Assembly (NCBI GenBank): GCA_015501585.1
Contig: JADNRY010000003.1
Location: 248,001 to 312,000, forward strand
Length of the DNA: 64,000 bases
Direction: 5' to 3'
Origin: Rhodocollybia butyracea
Lineage: Eukaryota; Basidiomycota; Agaricomycetes; Agaricales; Omphalotaceae
This document shows, piece by piece, positions 1 to 11,627 of the stretch. A program made the translations under genes and the position numbers. The number at the start of each line of letters is the position of its first letter. Within the stretch, counting starts at the first letter, position 1. Under the pieces are notes generated by a model. The model was not told where the DNA came from. It saw only the letters and a list, made by a program, of their open reading frames with translations, and made no database searches.

Positions 1-152
1 ACAGAGCTACAAAGGAAAGGAACGCGCTGTGGACGATGTCGCCAGTGGCAAGTCTTTGTTCATTAATTTCATTGCTCAATCATTGACATCTTATAGAACC
101 TCCTTCGCCTTCTGTCTACTCATTTGTTCCAAGGCCGCCCAGTGCTTCCTCA

Positions 153-3100
153 ATGTCGGGCGGTTCAGTTCCAACTTCACCCAACAGTAAACGCTCTTCC
201 GTGTTGTCTACGGCTTCAACGTCATCGAGAAACAGCACTTTGCTCGAGTTTACTCCGTTCAGATTCGGCAGAAAGAAAAAGCCGCCGCCTCGCCAGAATC
301 CCAACTTACGAATGAACCTCATATTGCCAGACGTGCTGGAAATTAGTGCTGCCAATTCAATCTCTACGCCACCGGCAGGTGATGATGTAAACAATCCTTT
401 GGAAGATGAAGAGGCACGGGAAAGGGACAGGCTACGAGAAGAGGCTGCACAGGCTTTAGGTCTTGCCAGGCATCGCGATGAGTACAGTGAATCTGGACAT
501 AGTGTAGGTTCCAATGGGACTCTGCGGGAAGAAGGTCTGGAGCACATTGACGCATCTGCCCCTAACAACGAGTATCGTTACCGTCGTTCTCCTTTAACTT
601 CCACTACCTCTTTGCATCCGCTATCTCTAACTTCCCCAACTATTGCAAATCGTAACCGTTCAGGCTCCATGCCACCGGCTTTTCAACCACAGCCTCAGTC
701 TGCGCCCCAGATTACCCCAGTCCCACCCTTTCCTTCGACCCCGCGCGCGCTTACTTCATTTACACAAGCTGCATCTTCCGGGATCTTGCCTAAATATTAT
801 CCCTCCTCATCCCTGAGGATTTTTACCTTTAACAAACAATGGAAAGGCAGACATCTCGTGCTCACCAGTCCCGTTGCATTGTTGCTCTCTGGACGTGTCC
901 ATGTGTCATATCTACATCTCTTCAAGAGCGCATCACCAGACGAACGCGAGCTTGAGAGGCTCGAAATCAACGAAGATTCAGTCGTGTTTGTGTCCGAGGA
1001 AGAAATCGGCGGTAGAAAAGGCGTGGTTCAGGTTGCCGGTGTCGATGTTGGGTATGTGGGTTCGGAAGCTCAGAATGCCTCGAGCAAGAAGGACGTTAAG
1101 GCTAGAGAGCAAGTAATGTGGCTTTTTTATATCGTTAACCCCCTGGAAAAACAGAGGTGGATCGAAAGTATAAAAACTAAAGTTTTTGGGCAGCGGTGAG
1201 TTCCCTCATCCGATCTCACTAGAGCTGCATACTGACTTTCGCTACTTCAAGTACTATTCGCGCTGGTCTTGGCTCTTCGACTCCATCTTCTGGTATGCAT
1301 GAACCCCGCGGAGATATGGATGTGATGATGTCTATCCGTGCCCAAGGAATCATCAGATCTTCTGAACCCCACACATCTCTGCCAAATTCATTTGGTTTTC
1401 AGGAGTATTCTGCCACCGGGAATGGTCATGCAATCTTACCAACATCTCCTACAACAGCCACTGGATCCCATTCTGGACATGATGCTGCGTCAGTGTCCTC
1501 TACTAGGTCCAGCAAAAAGGCACCTCGTCCTTCTAGCTCACATAGTAAACATACATCCTCGCCTGGTATTGCAAGTGGTGCTGTTCTTTCTTTGAAAGGA
1601 TTGTTCGGTAGCAGCAAGGCGTCAGTCAGTCATGCCTCTGGACGTCCACGGTCAAGTTCCAGAGCTAGTATTATGGAAGAGTTTGCCGATCCATCTAGAG
1701 GAACCTTGGCCGAGCGAAATGACTCTATCGCCACTCTCGGAAGTGCCAAATCGTCCACCATTCCAAAAGGAAATAACCTGATTAGCATTTTGAGGGCAAG
1801 TTCGCCTGCATTAGAAAGCAATGGTTTCCACAGTCCTGGCTCGAGCTTGGGTATGGGTGTGCATACTCCCCCAGTTGATTTTGCTGCACTCGGTATCAAC
1901 CCTACCCCGATACAGACCCCCAGAGCCAGCTCGATCGTAAAATACTTCAAAGTCCCCTAGTGCGTGAAGGGAACGAGAAGGACAGTAACATGACAACGCA
2001 TCCGCGAGACACAGCAGCCTCGTCTGATAATGTACCCACTTCTACAGTTGCTCAAGAGAACGGAAAGCCAATCCGTTCACTCTCAGGGGAGTCATTTTCC
2101 TTGCATCCTCCTCCTCGAAAGCGATGGACATCGGGTTCCGATGCCTATACCCCGTTCATAAATACGCCTCAGTCACAGTACTTGCAACTCCAAGAGTCGC
2201 CATATATCAGGGACCATCGAGCTTTGGGTGACATTGATGTTCTTGGTAGTTCCCCCAGTATTGGGCGGATCACCAATGGAAATGGAAGTCTAACGCCAGA
2301 GCCAATGCCAGAGAGCAGCCCGGCAACGAAACGCGCTAGTGGTCAGAGTGCATTTTCCTTTTCGTTTGGAACACCACCTGGGTCCGGGAATCTTGAATAC
2401 CGACCGAGATCTGTGTCTTCGCGGTCGGCGCGGTCGGCGAGATCTGGGCGTTCTGTACACTCTGTGGATACGGCGGAGGAGCCAGAGGAGGGGGACAAGG
2501 ATATCCCTGGTGTTGATGGAGTTTTGTCTTTTGGAAGAGTGAGGAGACCTAGCGACGGCAGTGGGTTCGGGACCTTCCCTGATCATGATAAACGGTCCAG
2601 CATCGGTAGCGGTAAACGTAACCGATGGTCTAGGCAACTGCCCAAACGATTGACGCCACCAAGTGGGCCACCTCCGGCTGTACCTTCCACTCCTCCACCA
2701 GCGTCAGTATCTCCAATTCAAAGTACCGATAGCAGTAACGCAGTCAAACCCCTCCCAAAGACCCCGCAAAGCCACCCATATAGCGGTGCCGCAGCAGAAC
2801 GTCGTGTTTCAACATTAACTGTGCGATCCACCGCCTCCTCCCGCTCCAGTATTGGCCCACAATTTTCAAAGCGAGCTTCGGTGTCGTCGGCTGTATCCGC
2901 ACTTAGCACAAGCTCTGTCCAATCACCTGGTATCGGTGGTCATTCTAGAACCTCCTCGCACCGATCTTCCTTGGCTCCTCCTCCTCGTCCAGCTCCCACA
3001 TTCGCTCTTCCTCCGGCTCCTGGTGAAACACTGTCGCCTTCGTCATCTGGGTTGCCCTCGCCACCGACGTCTGCTCCAGTGCCCACTACGCAAAATAAAT

Positions 3101-3858
3101 CTTCATTTCGAGACTCCATAGCTTCTCGTGCGTTTAGACTTTCATTGATGGCACCGAAGCCTCCTCCATCTACGGTTTTACCCCCGAGGCCAGATGAATT
3201 CGAGGATCCAAAAAGTCCCACAGGCTTTAAGAATGCGCATAGAAGATCGCATAGTAGTAACAACTCACCGCATAGTGGTGGCCCAGGAAGTTTGTATTCG
3301 ATACCAGGATCGCCTGTCCCACCATCAAATATGCCTCCATCACTTTACGGTGTAGATGGTACATATCCTCGTGGACCACTCCCTCCTACCCCCTCGTCCG
3401 GTAATCAGTCATCACGGGGTGCATCGATCAAACAACGTCTCCGTATCCTCAGTGCACCTGCTCCAGCTTCTCCAGTAATACCGTCACGGTCCGCTGCACG
3501 ACCCACCACTATAACCAGTCCTCTCAAACTATCGCCACCTGGCACGCCTAATAGTTCATTCGAGTCGAGTAGCTTCCATGCTACAGCCACACCAACCACG
3601 CCATCACTCCCTGCACCAAAGATTCACCATGTTGAAGACGAACCTCTTGAGCCTGAGTTAACTTCGCTCTCCCCAGCTCCTCGACGAGGCTCGAAACGTA
3701 TATCACTTCCCGAGGTTGAGCCTCCGCCTTCGATACATGAAGAATCTGTTTACAACTATCACCCATCTCTCGATGATACCAATTCCAACGAGGCTAACAA
3801 GCCTTTTTCGCTTTCACGTCCTGGGTCAGTCATCTCATTTGGAGTAGTTAATGTATAG
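153..3858 (+). CDS. PH-domain, Ser/Pro-rich cortical or signalling scaffold protein
   Basis: Three open stretches join into one long protein. Exon 1 (153-1195) ends at a gtgag donor and resumes at 1252 in frame. The second junction is less sure: a gtatca donor at 1893 with a ctag acceptor at 1960 restores frame into the long 3' exon. Exon 1 carries a pleckstrin-homology-like domain at about residues 225-347: a beta-rich segment that ends in the helix RWIESIKTKVFG, with the conserved Trp. The remaining ~850 residues are low-complexity Ser/Pro-rich sequence with PPxP runs and an SRSARSARSGRS patch, as in fungal cortical scaffolds. PH domains bind phosphoinositides or proteins, so a membrane-associated role is inferred. 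The ATG at 153 is the first in frame, but an upstream exon beyond the left edge cannot be excluded. No specific orthologue is claimed. Confidence 0.7.
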
Positions 3859-4647
3859 ACTATTCTCGTCTTCCTTGCATTTAAAGATTCATCCGTGCAG
3901 GACTGCTCGTTCATCTCGACTTTTTCATATGACATCCCATTTTTCTTGTATCCATATTTGCTGTTTTAGTTATCTTTCTTTGCCAATGTTAATCGACCAC
4001 GAAACCACGGATCATCCTTTGCTTTCTTTCTTGCTGTCTACTATACTTTTCAACTTTCATCTGTTTTCGGAGGTTTCATTGTAGTGGAATTCTTATCAGT
4101 GTTACATCGCATTTCAGGAGCATAACGCGTATATCCTTATAACCTCAGTAACTTAAAAACCATCTTGTAAATAAAGCACCATAGCATATGCACTTATATT
4201 TTCGGTTTTTAAGGCATTCCGTGTCTAGTTCACTGGTATTAAAAAGCCTTTCGATAAGTACTAATGGGTGTGTCATTGCTGAATCCGACTTTTAAGTCAA
4301 CAAACATTCAAATCCTCCACAGCAGAGGCACGGTAGACAATCACTTGGCCACATTGCTTCGGTCTGCAATCATTAAACACCTGCGAATCCCAGTCGTCCC
4401 GTCAGGGAATCGTCCCTCTAATGTGCCATCCTTCGTATTCTGTAGAAGTCCCACTTCGAACTAGGATTATCATTTTTTTAAACATCTAACCGGTGTTCTA
4501 ACGATATTTTGGAGTCGAAAAAGACCGGAAAACCAACAACGACACCAAAACGGATTGTGGCATGATTGTTGTTGTTCATCGGAACTGTAGTATTAGAACA
4601 TTGTACATGCAATAAGTAGTTATAGATGGGTATAAGTTATTCCTGGC
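3859..4647. other. Convergent intergenic region
   Basis: This is AT-rich sequence between the stop of the PH-domain gene and the stop of ERG26, which converge here. An aataaa-like signal at about 4170 could serve the upstream gene. Short open frames in the stretch lack coding character. I see no RNA gene or repeat. Confidence 0.5.
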
Positions 4648-6176
4648 CTAGTGAGCAGTCTTATGTGAGCCAGCAGCATACTCTGTACGCCACCACTGAA
4701 GTGGGAGATTAACTACAGTCCACATTGCGAACATAAAAGTAAGAAAGACGTACCTCAACCATTCTTTGCACGCCATCAGCGAGTCCGACCTGAGGTTCGT
4801 ATCCCAACACTCTTCGGGCTTTTTCGATGTTATGCCACCGATCGACACAGCTGTAGGTTACTTTGAATTTGGTCATAGCAGGTTCCTTTCCAATCAACCA
4901 TCCCCAGCATTCAGCCCCAAAAGCCACAGCCAAACCAACAGTAGCCGAAAGGACGGTATATGCCCGCTTCTGGCGATGACCTGGAAACATTGTGTCGAGA
5001 TGGTTCCATACCAGCCTAGGCATGTCCCAGAAGTAACAAGGTTCACCATTCGTTATGTAGAACACTTGTCCGGCAACTTGTAAGGGTGAAGTCGCGGGAT
5101 CGTTGAATTTTGCTCGGAAGAGATTGGGCTCAGAAAGTGGGTCAAATCGAGTACGTACTACTGGTCGTCCTTCTGGATGTGTACGCTTCTCTTCGAAGGC
5201 TGCTAGGAGCTTTTCGGAGTCCGAAGGAAGAGTGACATATGGGCCTAGAGGTCGGCCTTGGGACGTAGGTATACAACGTCGGCCAACTGTGAGGTCGAGG
5301 GGAGGAAGAGGGTGATTGAGAATATCGAGTTCGGCTTCAGTGAGAGGAGGAGCCTCCAGAGGAGTTTTTTCAAGGGTTGAAAACAGAGGTGCAGGGGGAG
5401 AATGGTCGAGTTTGTCTGCAGCTAACAAATGTGCGTGTGCGACGTTTTCAACGTACGTCCAATCGAAGAGATTGTTGTTATCTCCAATCTGGTAATGAGT
5501 TTTGCCATCTTCATATACTTTATATAGCCCTGCCATTACTTGTCGATCGCCGGGCCTATGGAGAATGAACTCAAAACACAATGGGTGCAAGAGAACGATT
5601 ATTCGTACCCAAATATGCCTGCTGGTCTCAGTGCTACAGTCAAGAGCCCATCTTTTCCATTAGCAGCAATGACGGCTTCTTCTGCCTTTTGCTTTGATTC
5701 ATTGTATGCATCCATCGGCCGTTCTGGAGGAGATAATCGTTCATCGACATTGGTGAGGGAAGCTCCGTTGAAGACAACACCAGCTGAGCTCGTGAAAACG
5801 AGTTTCCGTACATTATTTTGAACTGCAGCAGCAATGACTGCTTTTGTACCATCAACGTTGACTTTCCAGTAGAGTGCAGGGTCACTAAGACCAGCAGGAG
5901 GAGAAGCGGTGTGTATTATACAGGTTGCTCCACTCTGTAAATTTAAATTTTGTCAGAATAAAGACAGAGTTTACGTTCAGGACGTACCCTTCTTAGAGCC
6001 GTAGAAACTTGCTCCTGGTCACTGATATCTCCCGAGTAGAAGGGAACGTCATGATACCGTTGTACAATGTCGAATACAGAAACATTGTCACCACGTCGAA
6101 GAAGTTGTTCAACAATGTGTCTGCCAACGAAACCGCTGCCACCAATAACGAAGTAGACGTCTTTCTTGCTGGTCAT
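4648..6176 (-). CDS. ERG26: Sterol-4-alpha-carboxylate 3-dehydrogenase (decarboxylating)
   Basis: Four exons: 6176-5988, 5934-5609, 5565-4754 and 4695-4648, all with GT-AG junctions. The protein is a short-chain NAD(P)-dependent 3-beta-HSD/C4-decarboxylase. It has an N-terminal Rossmann motif (VIGGSGFVGRHIVEQLL), a serine segment KLVFTSSAGVVFNG, the catalytic YNESK (YxxxK) motif, and RPAGIFGPGDRQ followed by FDWTYVENVAHAHLLAADKL, the family signature. It oxidises and decarboxylates 4-alpha-carboxysterols in the C4-demethylation complex with ERG25 and ERG27 at the ER. I chose ATG 6176 (MTSKKDVYF) because the upstream in-frame sequence lacks an ATG and contains a likely 3' splice site in the 5' leader. 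It diverges from the Borealin-like gene. Confidence 0.92.
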
Positions 6177-6333
6177 TTGAGGGGTACCTGCTGTAGGCAA
6201 GAAACAAAAAATTGAAAATGATACGATGAGAGTATATGATCCGGTCCGATGAGGCCGAGAATCACGCTAGCACGTGATCTAGAAGCTTTGAATCAACGAC
6301 CACCGTCACTCGCGTTCTCTGTTACATTTCATC
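6177..6333. promoter_or_regulatory. Bidirectional promoter ERG26 / Borealin-like, with E-box
   Basis: The two start codons face apart across 157 bp. A palindromic CACGTG E-box lies at 6271-6276. The ERG26 leader contains a pyrimidine-rich run ending in cctacag (about 6185-6200), so a 5'UTR intron is possible. That bHLH factors such as SREBP-type regulators bind such sites in sterol genes is known in fungi; their use here is inference. Confidence 0.5.
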
Positions 6334-7681
6334 ATGAATTCGCGTACAAGGTACACCGACGAAGAAAAAAAACAACTATTGATTAACCTGGACATCGAAG
6401 GTCCCTCACTGTTTCCTCTATTCCCCCTGCTTTCGTTAATTTCGTTTCGATAGTCCAGCACAGGACCCGTCAATTTCGCTCATGGCTCGAAGATCAGCTC
6501 GAAGGCTTCAAAATTCACCAGGAAAACACCATCTCGCGCATTCCAAAGACAGTTCGGACTATGACGATGAAGGAATTTGGCGAGAAATACCACGGGAACC
6601 CGGTCATTGCCGCAACAGGATCACAGAAGGAGAAACTCGCTGGAGATGGCCTTGGTGAAATTGACAAGACAGAGAGAAAGCGAAAATGGATGGCGATACA
6701 AGAAACCACGGAAAGTGAAGAATCGTTTAGAAATTCAAAGAGTGGTTTGTGTACATGTCTTATCACTTTCTGCTATAGTCTAATTTCTGGTCTATGAAGC
6801 TCGTATAACATCGTCGGTATCCCCGAAGAAAAAGGCAGGAACATCAACTGGTCCAGGTACAGCCCAGCGCGCACGACTTCTTGCCAATAATGAAAGAGTA
6901 TCGAGCAGAGTATGTATCTAATTTCGATCACACGGAGCACATCAATAAACCATGCTTTTAGTCTGGCCTGGACAGAATACCTGGTTCACCTAGTCCACTG
7001 AAAACAAAACTACCTTTTAGTACTTCCACACGTACACCAACATCCCCTTCCAAACTCCCTCTACATAAACCAGGCCAACCACGAACACGCGTTCCATCGA
7101 GCTCCACATTCAATCCCGTGCTTCCAGCGAAGACACCAAGCTACCCTCGAAATACATATCATCAGCAAACTACTTCCACCACTGTTCGTCTTCCCCGCAA
7201 AGACGAGCAAATGATAAGCGTAAATGGTTCCCCGCTGGCGAACCCATTTTGGGTGAATGACAGCGGATCGTCTGCTCCCCAGCAGACGTTGAAACGCACA
7301 CAAAGTAATATCTCCATACGACGGGATCCTTCCTTTATCTCTGGTCTCCCACCGCGGGGCGATTCGCAAAACAGCTTCTACCCTGACACATCCTCCAAAC
7401 CGCATTCACGTAACAACTCTGACGCTACCCTGGCAGAGTCGACAACTGGGCCGTATGGTGGATTTGTGAAATCATCCTTTGAGACACCGTATGCTCCTAC
7501 GAAAAAGTATACTGTCTCGATCTCTACAAAAGATGGCCATATCTTGGAGTTTGATCCGTTACAAACATCGCCGGGGGCGCTAGATGGTCTCGAGGGGATA
7601 ACAGACAGCGCAAAGAAACAGGCGAGAGAAGAAATAGGTCAGTTAGTCAAAGCCACTGTAGACAAGTGGAAGATTCGATAA
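6334..7681 (+). CDS. Borealin/Nbl1-like chromosomal passenger complex subunit
   Basis: Exons: 6334-6400, 6454-about 6744, 6800-6909 and 6962-7681. The first intron has a weak gtccct donor but gives a continuous conserved frame. Residues 12-75 (LINLDIE, then RSWLEDQLEGF, then ISRIPKTVRTMTMKEFGEKY) match the Nbl1/Borealin N-terminal helix that bundles with survivin and INCENP; human Borealin has the analogous LRLPKALREMNWLDYF. A basic Ser/Thr/Pro-rich linker follows. A compact C-terminal module (KKYTVSISTKDGHILEFDPL to VDKWKIR) resembles the Borealin C-terminal domain. The predicted role is Aurora B-complex targeting in mitosis. Introns 2 and 3 are clear, but the exact donor of intron 2 is ambiguous between 6742, 6745 and 6751, all in the same phase. 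Confidence 0.75.
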
Positions 7682-8043
7682 TATAGGTCTCTACAATATA
7701 CCCAGGATTGAACTATTACTGTAATATATGTAGCCTATCAATTCTGCAAGACCTGAATCCGAGCTAATCGACATTTGTGTCCTTTCCTATCGCGAACCTT
7801 TACGAACAGTACTCCGTCTGCTTTCGCGAAAAAAGATATCCTGGTAATGATCAGAAGATTCAGGGATGCACGGAGAGAAACAATAATAACCTTCGAGCTT
7901 GTTGTTCGAGTTCAAGCAAACGAGTCAGAGCAATCGCCCCGATTGCAAATCCTTCGCCACGGGAAAGTGAAAATCCACCGGTTGTGATATACCCGATGAT
8001 TGAGTTCGGAGGTGGGACGATGTCAGGAAGCTAGATCGTGCCA
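7682..8043. other. Convergent intergenic region
   Basis: This lies between the stops of the Borealin-like gene and POP1. It has no convincing coding potential and presumably carries both 3' ends. Confidence 0.5.
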
Positions 8044-10882
8044 TCAGTAACAGTATTTTGCATTGAGGAAACAGTTATGACTGACATTGACGAAATGGTC
8101 TTCCTCAGGTAATGACTCTGCTCTCGCCTTGCTCAGTCCTTTACGCCATTCCTGCAACTCCATATCCGGAATTGAATAAATCAACGCAAGGTCTCCAGGA
8201 GCTCCTTTGCAACAAATTGATACCTTGACTGTAACTAGTGCACTTTTAAGAAGATGTTTTGGTTGGGCAGCATCGTTAAGTGGTTCAAGGAATCGTTTCG
8301 CACGCAATCGATTGAAAATGGTAAGAAGCTGTTGCTCTTGATTGAACACCTTGCTTAGATCATGAAGGATGCCGGGAACTTCAGGTCCATGAAAAAGCCA
8401 TGGACGAATCGACTGATTAGCAGCTGCAGTTGGCACTGAAGTAAGTGGTTGTGGTTGTTCAAGCTCACGCTGGGTAGTGACAAGGTGGACCGTAGTATCA
8501 TTTTCCTCCTCTTCCTCGGGCTGACTTTGTGCTTCATTCAACCCCAGGATAACTTCCCAGTCAGGTAGCCAAGGACTCCGTGTACCGAGTTTTCCGTAAT
8601 TGGTCTTTTTTGCAGGGGGTGTCCGAGTCCATTTCGCCTTTTCTGCTTCCGCTCTCGTCGCTGCGTAAGCACGATAGGCACTCGTTGAAGGGTAGTCGGA
8701 AGGAAAATAAGCAGCGCCAGCTTCAAATCCCTGTACTTTGCGTTCGCGTTGACCGGCAATTCGCGTTCCAGTGTATGTGAGCTGCTGGAAAAATGCCATG
8801 GACCACCCGGCAGGGAATATCAACGTCCAACCGTGGATATTTTCGGTATCATTTGGACCAACCGGCTGAACAGATGTCTGAATAAGAATTACTGGAACTC
8901 GGTCGTCTTGTCGTAAAGGCTGTAAAGGCGTGCCAAGGACTGGGTTCTGAGGAAAAGACTGAGTCCAGTACGCAGATAAGGCAACAAAAAAAAATTCCAA
9001 CCTTGGATCGTCTTTCGTTAACATCTTTTGTCTGATATCGAGGCTTTTTGAGATGATTTCGAATGCTTTGCTCCCACAAAGTACACGCTGCCAAGTCGGC
9101 GGAAGGGAAGACTCCCATTGGAGGTGAAACGTTACTTCCAGTTGGAAGCCGAACCTTGGCATTCTTCGGAGGAAACCTATACCAGAGGGAGAGTTCAAGA
9201 AAAACAACGTTTTAGAACGTGTATGACATACCTTAATCGTGGATCGTTCACTGTGAATCCAATAATCATATTCCCTGGGACCGAGTCAGATGATTGTACG
9301 TTTCCTAACGATTCCCAAAACTGTATAAAAATTAGTCGGTCGTACTAGATAGATGAAAACCGGTACACGAACCCGTTTGAAATCATCGCTAGCTCCTGTC
9401 ATCACTGGAGACAGTGCACCTCGTAAAACTTGGTTGGATTTGGGCCCCATTATTTCAAATATTCCTACCTCTCCTCTAATATCGGCAAGTTCAACATCAA
9501 CCATGATACCTTTTTTATTTAAGGAATCCAGAACCTGAGAAGTAGCCAGGCGAAGGGCAGTGAATACCTCATCAAAGACAGATGGATGGAAGCGAATCCA
9601 AGCGGTGCTATGGACAGGTCCACTAGATGGTTCAGATCGGGCGTCTTTTCCTTTTCCCTTGCCCTTCTTCTTGGATTTGGATGTTGAATCCATATGTTTA
9701 CTTGCCGCTAGTGGCCTAGCCTTCCACATCACAGCTATCGGACATATGAGGTCCAATGGGTATGCATTCGGTTCATAGATGTGTGTTTTACACAGTCGTG
9801 CCCCTGATGCAAATCTGTTGAAAACTAAGCCAGCCACAACAAAAATTAAGACGGGAGTTACCTTTTGGTGCCAGGACCGACTTCCTGGGCATCACAGCAT
9901 ATGTCTAAAATTGACTTCAAGGTAGACTCTGGACCTTTTAACTCTATGAGGGACATATATGACGCATCATGGAGAATAGAACCATGAATCGAAGCTCGAT
10001 GAGAAGGGCGAAAAGCTTTTTCTGTAGGAGTCACAGCCTAGAGTTGACTTCGTTAGAGGGAAAGTTTTCAAACTAAGATTCCACTCTCACAAGTCTATAT
10101 CCCCACATGTTTTCCATCTTCATGCGTTTGGCATGCCAAAGATGAGTCTCTAGCCATCTTTTGTCCCCTGTAAATAAACATTCAGGAATAGTGATACACA
10201 AATAGGAACAGGTGGCTAACGTTGGCGCTTCAAGAATAACACTGATTTTGGAAGCCGTCTGGCTTTTCCAAGCTTGGGCATTGAGCGTCCTAGAGCTTTT
10301 CGTCTCATAGGGTCCATCTGATGAACGAGTGGTGAGTGGTGAAAGAGGTACAAGTAATATAAAACTTACTTCTGCACGCGCCTTGTCGCGTAAACGAATT
10401 GGTACCCGCCGGGGATTGTGACTGGCAGCTCTACGGCGTAAATGTCGGGGAAGAACTTGCCATGCTCGCGTTGTGGAAGCCGAACTAAAGAGCTCATCGT
10501 CAAAATCAATATATTTGGCATTAAGAATACTGTCATACCTTGCTGTTTTCATCGCATTTCGCATCGCGTTTATCTCGAATGAACGAACCTATTACAACGC
10601 CATTAGTGATTGATAAATTGTTCGCTCAACAGCCAAGAGTCTACCTCTGCAAATTTTTCAACATCGATTGCACCTGGTAGCAGCTTCATTTCTAGAGTAT
10701 AAACGGTCGAATAAAATTTGAAAACGCCTTTAGATTGACGCACTGTCATTAACGGTAGGCCCCGATCGTGAAGGTCCAGCGACAGCATTTGATTGTACCG
10801 CAATTGTGCGTGCATCTGCGAGTTTTTGTTTCTTCCTTTCCTTGAAGTTTGTAGACTGTGCGTCATCCAAAGTGCGTTTCAT
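8044..10882 (-). CDS. POP1: Ribonuclease P/MRP protein subunit POP1
   Basis: This multi-exon gene starts at ATG 10882 (MKRTLDDAQS). The N-terminal part has the Pop1 signatures RAWQVLPRHLRRRAASHNP RRVPIRLRDKARAE and LETHLWHAKRMKMENMWGYR. The middle has SGARLCKTHIYEPNAYP-type sequence and IGFTVNDPRLR|FPPKNAK across an intron at about 9180-9240. The POPLD domain reads GWTLIFPAGWSMAFFQQLTYTG, then GFEAGAAYFPSDYPST and KLGTRSPWLPDWEVILGL. These regions match Pop1 throughout. Pop1 is the largest protein of nuclear RNase P and RNase MRP and is needed for tRNA 5' processing and pre-rRNA cleavage. A Glu-rich stretch (EEEEEND) is inserted after the POPLD domain. It is divergent from the mitochondrial protein gene at 10999. 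Confidence 0.93.
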
Positions 10883-10998
10883 TGTGGTTTTGAGAGGCTG
10901 AGAACTTGAACAAAATTTGTTTGAGCAATCGTTCACGTGCCTACTGCTGAGCACAAGCGGTCCTGGCATTGTCAGCGTCACTTCTGTCCAATATTTCT
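10883..10998. promoter_or_regulatory. Bidirectional promoter, POP1 / mitochondrial coiled-coil protein
   Basis: Only 116 bp separate the two divergent start codons, so both genes must share promoter sequence. No TATA box is obvious. A cacgtg core lies near 10935 (ttcacgtgcc). Confidence 0.5.
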
Positions 10999-11627
10999 AT
11001 GGCGTCCAGCTCATTACGCTGTCTCAATCTGACTAGAAGTGCTATTCCACGATCTCACCAGTGCCATTTGCGTCGATTTCTGACAACCACTCGCTCCTTG
11101 AGAAACGAAGCACCCAACGTCGGCACTCCGGCTGTTCAGAAGAAACCAATTGGAGGTTTCCGTGGCGGGTGAGTTTAACGTCCCATTTCATTTGTTTCAA
11201 GACCTCATTATGTATCTCCCAAGGGTTGTCGGTTTCCTTTTTGGCTTTTCTCTGGCTTCATCGTTTGCAGCCTATCAATTACTAGATGAATATAAGCAGG
11301 CTTCGGCTGCATTACAAGCAAGCGTAGAGGAACTGAAGCTCAGTACAGAGAAGGTTACGACTCAGGTCAGACGTATAGAGGCAGTGGAAAAGGACTTGAA
11401 AGCGCTCTCGGATGCTTCTGCGTCCAAAGAAGATATATCGCGTGTCCGGGCGGAAATGAAGAAGCTTTACGATGGACTTCATGTAGAGTTCCTCGACTTG
11501 CGAACATATGTCTGGGGTATCCGTAAATGTTCAAATGTTCTCATTTATTCTCTGGTCTGACATCTTTTACTCAGAGCAAGACGTACATGCATTGACCACA
11601 AAGAACTCTACATCTGTACGAATATAA
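10999..11627 (+). CDS. Small mitochondrial inner-membrane coiled-coil protein (unnamed)
   Basis: Exons 10999-11168, 11224-11516 and 11575-11627 give 171 residues. The N-terminus is basic and Ser/Thr/Leu-rich without acidic residues until residue ~34 (CLNLTRSAIPRSHQCHLRRFL), a typical mitochondrial presequence. One hydrophobic segment, VVGFLFGFSLASSFAAYQLL, follows at about residues 58-77. Next comes a long heptad-rich helix (LQASVEELKLSTEKVTTQVRRIEAVEKDLKAL and further) to about residue 150. This presequence + TM + coiled-coil layout recurs in fungal inner-membrane proteins of unknown role. I do not recognise a named family. The tail (GEQDVHALTTKNS) depends on the last intron. Confidence 0.7.

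Noticed and set aside
1960..3858. Treating the long Ser/Pro-rich frame as a separate gene
   Set aside because: It has no ATG at its open start, and a standard intron joins it to the preceding exon in frame.
4264..4464. 66-codon plus-strand open frame in the PH/ERG26 gap
   Set aside because: Short, no homology signal, and located where two 3'UTRs converge.
8580..9348. Plus-strand frames antisense to POP1
   Set aside because: They mirror the conserved POP1 coding strand and have no independent features.
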